Origin: Patiria pectinifera
Lineage: Eukaryota; Echinodermata; Asteroidea; Valvatida; Asterinidae
Direction of reading: 5' to 3'
Length of the DNA: 64,000 nucleotides
Assembly (NCBI GenBank): GCA_029964075.1
Contig: CM057141.1
Span: 16,244,001-16,308,000, forward strand
Shown here piece after piece: positions 56,063-64,000 of the stretch. The position numbers were made by a program, and so were the translations under genes. Every line of letters begins with the position of its first letter. The first letter of the stretch is position 1. Under the pieces are notes generated by a model. The model did not search any database. It saw only the letters and a program-made list of their open reading frames with translations, and was not told the DNA's origin.

Positions 56063-57777
56063 AAAATGATCATCCGCAGCCTCTTTTGTCTCACCACCCT
56101 ATAGACCATTATGTTGCGGTCGTCTTGATTTTTTTCCCATTCAAATCAATGTCACCGAAGCGAGGCTTGAAGAAAAAATTATCTGGCTCCTTCTTTTTCA
56201 CAAGAACATTATCATTCAGTACTGTTATTGAATACAGGGAACATGACTGAAATGTTGGCAACATGATGAAGGTCATAGATCATTATAAAAATATAGTTAG
56301 GTTCCTTTTTGCACAAGAACATTATCATTCAGTACTGTTATTGGATGCAGGGAACATATGACTGAAATGGTGTCGGCTCGATAAAGGACTATAGAAGGGC
56401 TCCCGGATCACAACATGTACTCTGTTTATTTAGCAACATCTGGTGAAGAAAATGCAGATTCGCTAAGTATTGTTGGTAGCGTATAAGTCTCGCCAGTCCA
56501 TGTTCACTTTTTATGTGAACGTCTTGGTACCAAACACTGACTAGTCTAGAAACGGACTTCCAGTTTAAATTTACCCCATTGTTATCTGCGTGATCGATTG
56601 TGCGGATGTTGAGATCAAATATAATAGCCATCAATTCCAGATATTTTCAGTATGTTGTAAATATTAATACTTTCTTTTCTTTCGAAGTACCCATTTATTG
56701 CTCTTATTGGATGGGCCCAGTCAGGACACAGCATAAAATTAATGCAAAACAATGGGCGTTACGATGCCCGAATATACTGTACCGGTATTCTCGTAAAATC
56801 TCGCAGGTTTGTGGCGTCAACTTGTTTTTCATCATCAACGTTATGTTTTGCTTAACGTAGCGATACATTTTGGAGTGTTTTCATAGAGTAATGTAATATT
56901 TAACTCTTCAAAGTCTCAAAGAAGCACATTCCCCCCCCCCCCCCCAAAAAAAAAACCCCGCAAAGGCCAAAAAAAAGTCTCCGGTTTCTGGTATGCGCGT
57001 GCGTCGCCGTGGCCATGCGCGTCGGCAAAATGAAAAAGTTTTTTTTCTCAATACAAGATGATGTTTCAAAACCGCCAAACTCACTGGTTTGACTGGAATT
57101 CTGCTGCTGCACAATTTTAACGTGTTTTTAGAAGGGGTTATGATCGAGAATAAGATTTATGTGGCCTCTCTGGACTCCAAGTTTAGTCGGGCACCATTTG
57201 CAGTCATCAGCCGACATTTGAAGCCCCCCCCCCCCCAAAAAAAAACAGGTAAAAAAAAAAAAAAGCCGCGTCGCCGCACCACTTTTGGGGCAAGCTCCAT
57301 ACCAGCACCAAAACCGGAGACTTTTTTGGGGGGGGGGCCAAATAAATCGGTTTTTTTCACGTGCCAACTTTGACTTCAGAGGACAGTGAAATCGGAGCAT
57401 ATTACACCAAGGACCTCCATACACTTTGTGACCGCATAATCAGAGGAACCGTTGATATTTTGTAACAAAGCATCTCCATATAGGATTGCATGTTGTGCTT
57501 CCACACACTCCCTTTTAAAACAAAAAGTGACACACAGACATCAGACAAACGTCAGACAGACTGACAGACAGCGTAGGATATTTTAATAAAGGATATTGTA
57601 GGTCTATTTTCACGCATCTGCCGATATCAGCGGTGCTAAAAAAGAAACTCTGAAAATGAGGGGGGAGGGACGCACAAGTTATTCACACCCTAAAGTCTCT
57701 CGATAATATTGTCTGTCTGGGAAATACTTCAAGGAGGCCAGGGAGGGGGCTTGATGTGCTGGACACTTATTTGCATT
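56063..57777. other. Arrestin 3' flank, no gene seen
   Basis: Holds the two-part repeat at 56100-56395, the GGCCAAAAAAA MITE at 56965-57339, a C-tract/A-tract at 56930-56955 and candidate AATAAA signals at 57342 and 57585. The end of the arrestin 3' UTR cannot be placed from sequence alone. Confidence 0.4.
56965..57339. mobile_element. MITE, GTCTCCGGTTTCTGG family, second copy
   Basis: 375 bp, near-identical to 24341-24692 over most of its length (CAAAACCGCCAAACTCACTG, TTTGACTGGAATTCTGCTGC, AAGCCGCGTCGCCGCACCAC). It keeps both GGCC-proximal ends, with the right T-run converted to G-rich sequence. Confidence 0.8.
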
Positions 57778-58429
57778 GTTCATTGCAGACCTAGCTAGGC
57801 TATTTGTAAGACTTAAGGCCTCCGTTTCACCCCACACGATGCATAACAGTCAAGAAACAAACGTACATTCAAGCTAGGTTGTTTGATATCACTTTAAGAA
57901 TCCATTTGATGAGTCAATATTTGTTCTAGGTAGGCCTAAGTGAAGTTAAGTGAAGCAAACAGAGTTTTTTCTTTCAAAACTGTGCCCTGTCTCTGTCATT
58001 TTATCGTGTTTTATTTTGTAAGGGGAGGGGAATTGGGGAGGGGGAGGTTTAAACGTATAGGCTACAAGTGTTGACAAAAGTGATGAACTACCTCAAAATC
58101 CACAAACCTTCATAGTATTACTGTGCAAATGGCATATCTGATAGTGGCCTTTGCCTTCGCTTTTTCAACAAATCGCCTGAGCGGTTTATATCATTATTTT
58201 ATGAACTCATATTTTTAATGTAAATAATAGTCATTAAATCTACGATAACGGTCAACATATTGCCTTCAAACCAATGAATAAATGTACATTACGTATGAGA
58301 ACGATTAAAATGCCTCCCGTTTGCATTTGATTTTTTATTTGATTTTTACCAGTGCATTATTTAATATATTAGGGACCGTTAGAAATGATGGACTTCGCAT
58401 AGGTACCCATAGGGGCCTCATTCAACAGC

Positions 58430-58640
58430 TCATTGGATGGATCGAAGCAGATCAAGAAAAGACTGACAATAACAAGAGCAAATTTCGTTAACAGACATTC
58501 AGACATCTCAGGAAATAAATTCTCTTGTTAATCACAACCAAATCCAGACTCCTACACTCACTTGTATTCCCAGTTGCATTATATGGATGCAAGGCCCGGA
58601 CAAAAACAGCTTTAGTTCAAAGTCATGACAAAACCTCGAG
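58430..58640 (+). mobile_element. LINE reverse-transcriptase relic in duplicate A
   Basis: The frame around 58525-58620 reads ITTKSRLLHSLVFPVALYGC, the conserved stretch after the palm domain in many LINE reverse transcriptases (usually LYGCE, here LYGCK). Upstream residues continue in another frame (IKKRL... ISGNK), so the copy is frameshifted. The same relic is at 61790-61980. Confidence 0.6.
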
Positions 58641-59113
58641 GTCAGGGCCAGGCCAGGCTCCCACTTTGCATTTCAATACATGTACATGTACAAGAAGCAA
58701 GTGCATGTACATGCACGTTCACGCGGCCACAGGTTCATGTATTTGCAAACAAACACAAAGGGCGAGCCATGATACAGAATTATTGAAAGCTGATGACGTC
58801 GACCCAATTCCAACGGGGCTCAGTTTGCGCCATTATAGCTCAGTATTGCACCGGTTTCTATTCTGCGGTAAGTTAACTCCCATTTCTCGACTTCTAATTA
58901 CGAATGAACATCTGTTGTTTGACTGTTTCAATGACCTGAAGTCTTTTTCACGAACTTTGTGATATTTTGGTAGCTTTTCCACCGCGATAATTAGCCTATA
59001 TCAAACCGCTAACCATTTGCAGAAGTTCAGTGTACATGTAGGCCTACAACTGCAAGTACTTTGAATAATACTTTGGACCGTGTGACAGTATCGTGCATAG
59101 AGGACCCAGCGTC

Positions 59114-59243
59114 GTGGGAAAGTTGCGGGTACTTGAAGTGGTTTTCAACGGGAACAACATCGGCGTGTTTTAGTCGGGAGAGGTCCAATTGGATGTGTCA
59201 TCAAGATTATACTTGGTGAGCCCAAGAATTAATGGCGTCAGAG
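59114..59243 (+). pseudogene. Dead copy of arrestin exon 1 (duplicate A)
   Basis: Aligns with 49628-49751. The start codon is GTG instead of ATG, codon 20 is TAG instead of CAG (59171-59173), the distal part has a net +6 nt, and the donor reads AGAGCTGCGTG instead of AGAGGTGCGTG, so the GT is lost. Homology continues into intron 1. It cannot encode the arrestin N-terminus. Confidence 0.85.
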
Positions 59244-59288
59244 CTGCGTGTCTCATATATTTAGAGTCAAAACACCTTTTTCACTATA

Positions 59289-59583
59289 CAGGGTGTCTCG
59301 GAAAAAAGGAAACCGGGATTAATCTGTCTATTTCTCAGGTACTGCTCAATTTTGTTTAAAATGGTCACCACCATTTAGTATTTAGTTAATGTCCTCTTTC
59401 TAATGACGTCAAGAAATCCAAGCTACCATCACGGATGACTGAGCACAAAGTTGTGCAACGGACCATGTCAGAAATGGCTTTGAGCCACATGCTCCACCGG
59501 TCTATTCGCACAGTGTACATGTCAAAAAGTTTGAACAACGACCAGTACGTAAAGACTAAAATCTGTTTTTCTTTCAATGATTA
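59289..59583. mobile_element. Probable transposon fragment inserted in the duplicated intron 1
   Basis: Starts CAGGGTGTCTCGGAAAAAAG preceded by TATA, recalling the CAGGGTG ends of the fold-back families here and mariner-type termini in general. It is absent from intron 1 of the parent and present at the same place in duplicate B (about 62659-62955). The right end is not clear. No recognisable transposase. Confidence 0.4.
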
Positions 59584-59892
59584 AACATAATATTTATGAT
59601 GTACATTGTATTTATGTACCGTAGGCGAGATTATCAACGAAACGAACAAATAGAGACAGAACACGAGAAATATATTTTTCTAATCCCGCCGGCGAAAAAA
59701 TTAAATTGACCTAAATTGACCTAAACCTAAATTGACTGAACCAAAACCTTATTCGTGGTACAATTTAGGCTTACTTTGGTTTTTTTTAACCGTAGCTATA
59801 TGAGTAACACAATATTGCCTTTATTTTGAATCTGCCGTCATGGACATAAAGACAACGAAGGGTCTTGGCTAGCTTGGCTAGCTGTGCGTGGA

Positions 59893-60620
59893 CAACCATC
59901 AGCAGGGAATCAAAGATCTTACCTTACGGTGTTTTAAGGGAATTTAAAACGGTGTCTGAACGACCCCTTAGATATCTTTGCATGAATACGTCCCGAATTG
60001 GAAACACCCCCCCCCCCTCCACCCCCATGGGCAAAACGATCGTCAATCAGATCCGACGGCTGTAGAAGACTATTAATTGGGAAAGTATTGACCTTACTTT
60101 CAAACCCCAACTTGAACTCCGAACTGTCGCTTTCTAACACAGGCAACCATCGGTCGGGAATCAAACTAAGAAAGTTTTGACCGACATTCTTAATTTTTAT
60201 GTCTTCACGTGAATGTGTCCCCTTGTTGGAAATACGAGACGCTTTCTAGCATTGCTCCTTGTGTGCAAATTAAAGTACCGTATCAGATGGTGGAAACTGC
60301 AGAATACGAATGCACGGGAACGTATTGACCTAATTTTAAACCATAATGACCAGACAGCTGCGAGGGTAAACTTTCACTTTCTATCACGGTCAACCATCGG
60401 CCGCGAATCAAAGAGGGTTCATCTGATGGGCTATATCTTACTGTTGATGTCTTTGCATGAATACCGTCTCAAATCGGAAATAACCAGAATTTTCAATAGA
60501 ACTTCTGCTTGTGGGCAAAATGATTGTCAATCAGGCCCGACAGCTGTAGAAGAATACAACGATGCAAGGATTGACCTAATTTCAAACCATTTACCCTAAA
60601 CTTTCACTTTCTAACAGGGT
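59893..60620 (+). repeat. Tandem repeat, three units of ~230-251 bp
   Basis: Units start with CAACCATC at 59893, 60144, 60391 and (fourth, partial) 60621. Shared blocks: GGGAATCAAA, GATGTCTTTGCATGAATAC, GATTGTCAATCAGGCCCGAC, AGCTGTAGAAGA, GTATTGACCTAATTTCAAAC, CTTTCACTTTCTAACA. Units are diverged, so the array is old. Confidence 0.75.
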
Positions 60621-61789
60621 CAACCATTAGTCTATGTAATAGCCCATGCAGCGAATGCCATGCCCATGATATGTGAGCAGATTCGCTGATTATAATCAGG
60701 CAAGACAACCGCCTCTTGACTTCTAGATTTTGATCAATCAGCGGGCGCTTTCTATATCGGGACTTCGGTCATTCAGCTGTTGCGCGTCATAGACAATGAG
60801 TAAAAAAAAAAACCTGTTTCACGCGCTGCTGTATCATGTTACGCGATATTCGCCCGGCCGTCGTTGTATTACAAAACACTGCATTCGAATCAACCAATCA
60901 TACCAATTAGTCCTGATTTGGAAATAAAATTACGTCACGATTTGGTAAAGTTGACTCCGATTGGCTGGCGCGCAGCTTGCATAATCTGCATGTCTAAACA
61001 TACTGCAGACGTTATACAGGAGATTGGCCCCGTGGATTGCGCGTGATACTCAGGCTACGTTCGACCTATTCTATAAAAAAAAAAATCAGTTTCGTTTCGC
61101 CTCCTTGGTGCAATTGTAAGCCATATTTGGCACGCAACCACCAGATAAAGAAATGGAAAGAAATGTTCATTGCAGACCTAGGCTATTTGTAAGACTTAAG
61201 ACCTCCGTTTCACCCCACACGACGCATAACAGTCAAGAAACAAACGAACACTCAAGCTAGGTTGTTCGATATCACTTTAAGAATCCATTTGATGAGTCAA
61301 TATTTGTTCTAGGTAGGCCTAAGTGAAGTTGAGTGAAGCAAACAGAGTTTTTTCTTCAAAAACTGTGCCCTGTCTCTCTCATTTTATCGTGTTTTATTTT
61401 GTAAGGGGAGGGGAATTGGGGAGGGGGTTGAAAAAAGTGTTGAAAAAAGTGATGAACTACCTCAAAATCCGCAAACCTACATGGTATTACTGTGCAAATG
61501 GCATATCTGATAGTGGCCTTTGCCTTAGCTTTTTTAACAAATCGCCTAAGTGGTTTTATCATTATTTTATGAACTCATACTTTTAATGGTAAGAGTCATC
61601 GATAACAGTCAACCTACTGCCATCAATCCAATGAATAAATGTACATTGCGTATGAGAACGATTACAATGCCTCCCGTTTGCATTCCATTTTTTATTTGAT
61701 TTTTACCAGTGCATTATTTAATATATTAGGGACCATTAGAAAATGATGGACTTCGCATAGGTACCCATAGGGGCCTCATTCAACAGCTC

Positions 61790-61980
61790 ATTGGGTGGAT
61801 CGAAGCAGATCAAGAAAAGACTGGCAGTTACAAGAGCAAGTTTCGTTAACAGACATCCAGACATCTCAGGAAATAAATTCTCTTGTTACAACCAAATCCA
61901 GACTCCTACACTCACTTGTATTCCCAGTTGCATTATATGGATGCAAGGCCCGGACAAAAACAGCTTTAGTTCAAAGTCAT
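61790..61980 (+). mobile_element. LINE reverse-transcriptase relic in duplicate B
   Basis: Same fragment as 58430-58640, with KQIKKRLAVTRASFVNRHPD in one frame and TTKSRLLHSLVFPVALYGC in the next. It differs from copy A by a small deletion (TCTTGTTACAACC against TCTTGTTAATCACAACC). Confidence 0.6.
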
Positions 61981-62480
61981 GACAAAACCTCGAGGTCAGG
62001 GCCAGGCCAGGCTCCCACTTTGCATTTCAATACATGTACATGTGCAAGAAGCAAGTACATGTACAATGTACATGTACATGCACGTTCACGCGGCCACAGG
62101 TTCATGTATTTGCAAACAAACACAATGGGCGAGCCACGATACAGAATTATTGAAAGCTGATGACGTCGACCCAATTCCAACGGGGCTCAGTTTGCGCCAT
62201 TATAGCTCAGTGTTGCACCGGTTTCTATTCTGCGGTAAGTTAACTCCCATTTCTCAACTTCTAATTACGAATGAACATCTGTTGTTTGACTGTTTCAATG
62301 ACCTGAAGTCTTTTTCACGAACTTTGTGATATTGTAGTAGCTTTTCCACCGCGATAATTAGCCTATATCAAACCGCTAACCATTTGCAGAAGTTCAGTGT
62401 ACATGTAGGCCTGCAACTGCAAGTACTTTGAATAATACTTTGGACCGTGTGAGAGTATCGTGCATAGAGGACCCAGCGTC

Positions 62481-62610
62481 GTGGGAAAGTTGCGGGTACT
62501 TGAAGTGGTTTTCAACGGGAACAACATCGGCGTGTTTTAGTCGGGAGAGGTCCAATTGGATGTGTCATCAAGATTATACTTGGTAAGCCCAAGAATTAAT
62601 GGCGTCAGAG
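62481..62610 (+). pseudogene. Dead copy of arrestin exon 1 (duplicate B)
   Basis: Carries the same GTG start, the same TAG (62538-62540), the same +6 nt and the same lost donor as copy A, with only a few private changes (for example GGTAAGCCC for GGTGAGCCC). The lesions therefore predate the A/B tandem duplication. Confidence 0.85.
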
Positions 62611-63266
62611 CTGCGTGTCTCATATATTTCGAGTCAAAACACCTTTTCACTATAGGGCCTACAGGGTGCCTCGGAAAAAAAGGAAACCGGGATTAATCTG
62701 TCTATTTCTCAGATACTGCTCAATTTTGTTTAAAATGGTCACCACCATTTACTATTTAGTTAATGTCCTCTTTCTAATGACGTCAAGAAATCCATGCTAC
62801 CATCACGGATGACTGAGCACAAAGTTGTGCAACGGACCATGTCAGAAATGGCTTTGAGCCACATGCTCCACCGGTCTATTCGCACACTGTGCATGTCAAA
62901 AAGTTTGAACAACGACCAGTACGTAAAGACCAAAATCTGTTTTTCTTTCAGTGATTAAACATAATATTTATGATGTACATTGTATTTATGTACCGTAGGC
63001 GAGATTATCAACGAAACGAACAAATAGAGACAGAACACGAGAAATATATTTTTCTAATCCCGCCGGCGAAAAAAATAAATTGACCTAAATTGACCTAAAC
63101 CTAAATTGACTGAACCAAAACCTTATTCGTGGTACAATTTAGGCTTACTTTGGGTTTTTTTAACCGTAGCTATATGAGTAACACAATATTGCCTTCATTT
63201 TGAATCTGCCGTCATGGACATATAGAGAACGAAGGATCTTGGCTAGCTTGGCTAGCTCTGCGTGGA

Positions 63267-63925
63267 CAACCATCGGCAGGGAATCAAAGATCTTACCTTA
63301 GATATCTTTGAATGAATAGGCTACGTCCCGAATGGGCAAAATGATAGTCAATCAGATCCGACGGCTGTAGAAGACCATTACTTGGGAAAGTATAGACCTT
63401 AATTTCAAACCCAAACTTGAACTCCGAACTGTCGCTTTCTAACGCAGGCAACTATCGGTCGGGAATCAAACTAAGAAAGTTTTGACCGACATTCTTAATT
63501 TGTATGTCTTCACGTGAATGTGTCCCCTTGTTGGAAATACAAGACGCTTTCTAGCATTTCTCTTTGTGGGCGAACTAAAGTACCATATCAGATGGTGAAA
63601 ACTGCAGAATACGAATGCACGGGAACGTATTGACCTAATTTTAAACCATAATGGCCAGACAGCTGCAAGGCTAAACTTTCACTTTCTATCACGGTCAACC
63701 ATCGGCCGCGAATCAAAGAGGGTTCATCTGATGGGCTATATCTTACTGTTGATGTCTTTGCATGAATACCGTATCAAATCAGAAATAACCAGAATTTTCA
63801 ATAGAACTTCTGCTTGTGGGCAAAATGATTGTCAATCAGGCCCGACAGCTGTAGAAGAATAGACCGATGCAAGGATTGACCTAATTTCAAACCATCTACC
63901 CTAAACTTTCACTTTCTAACAGGGT
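63267..63925 (+). repeat. Same ~240-bp tandem repeat in duplicate B
   Basis: Units start near 63267, 63449, 63696 and 63926. The first unit is ~70 bp shorter than in duplicate A because the stretch around the AAACGGTGTCTGAACGACCC segment and the C-tract is missing. Confidence 0.75.
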
Positions 63926-64000
63926 CAACCATTAGTCTATGTAATAGCCCATGCAGCGAATGCCATGCCCATGATATGTGAGCAGGTTCGCTGATTATAA

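Larger units (their letters stand above)
57778..60697 (+). repeat. Segmental duplicate A of the arrestin 5' region
   Basis: Begins at TGTTCATTGCAGACCTAG, the same as duplicate B at 61164, and runs parallel to it to at least 60697 (GATTCGCTGATTATAA). It contains sequence matching 48028-50130, a LINE reverse-transcriptase relic, a dead arrestin exon 1 (59114-59243), an unrelated insert starting CAGGGTGTCTCGGAAAAAAG near 59289, and a ~240-bp tandem repeat. No intact gene. Confidence 0.85.
61164..64000 (+). repeat. Segmental duplicate B of the arrestin 5' region, cut by window end
   Basis: Head-to-tail with A at an offset of 3386 bp at the start and about 3304 bp at the end, the difference being small deletions, e.g. 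in the first tandem-repeat unit. A and B are far more alike than either is to the parent. The window ends inside the shared sequence, so further copies may follow. A 466-bp spacer (60698-61163) separates A from B. Confidence 0.87.

Noticed and set aside
58525..58962. 145-codon open frame with GCKARTKTA
   Set aside because: Only the first ~30 residues match a LINE reverse transcriptase; the rest crosses the TACATG repeat and arrestin-flank sequence. Not a gene.
59386..59577. Possible transposase fragment on either strand
   Set aside because: Short frames (for example TMSEMALSHMLHRSIRT) show no catalytic motif that I can name; recorded only as a probable transposon fragment.
60698..61163. Additional arrestin exon between the two duplicates
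   Set aside because: Neither the exon 2 motif (IQIKFVGEA) nor any later arrestin motif can be read here in any frame.

Overview
The window is animal nuclear DNA. It is AT-rich, has short coding exons in long introns with canonical GT/AG sites, and is packed with non-autonomous transposable elements and tRNA-derived SINEs. The gene content (a meckelin orthologue, a calcium-binding EGF protein, an alpha-arrestin), the intron density and the many MITEs suggest a marine invertebrate deuterostome. An echinoderm is my best guess, but that is inference: no sequence in the window fixes the species.

Layout. (1) 1-23962, plus strand: 3' part of TMEM67 (meckelin), 26 exons encoding about 863 residues ending in a conserved C-terminus; the 5' end lies outside the window. 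(2) 23963-27724: 3' UTR and intergenic DNA with a MITE and SINEs. (3) 27725-47529, plus strand: a complete 22-exon gene for a predicted 944-residue secreted protein. It has a signal peptide, a Ser/Thr-rich mucin-like exon, 12 EGF modules mostly of the calcium-binding type, 6 short EGF modules and a C-terminal EMI-like domain. Nearly every EGF module is one exon of symmetric phase 1-1. (4) 47530-49627: intergenic DNA and the 5' flank of the next gene. (5) 49628-56062, plus strand: a complete 7-exon alpha-arrestin of the ARRDC2/3/4 type, predicted 407 residues, without a PPxY motif. (6) 56063-64000: no intact gene. It holds two head-to-tail copies, about 3.4 kb apart, of a segment derived from the 5' end of the arrestin gene. 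Each carries a dead exon 1, a LINE reverse-transcriptase relic and a tandem repeat of about 240 bp.

The three genes lie on the same strand but share no pathway I can see: a ciliary transition-zone membrane protein, an extracellular-matrix type protein and a trafficking adaptor. The unusual content is in the non-coding DNA. It includes long fold-back MITEs with TA flanks in the EGF and arrestin genes, several TTAA-flanked MITE families, MITEs that abut or supply splice-site sequence, and a 99-bp tandem array that repeats a splice acceptor together with the first 5 nt of its exon. No CRISPR, operon or functional RNA gene was found. All exon boundaries were derived by hand from splice consensus, reading-frame continuity and remembered family features; no alignment was run.
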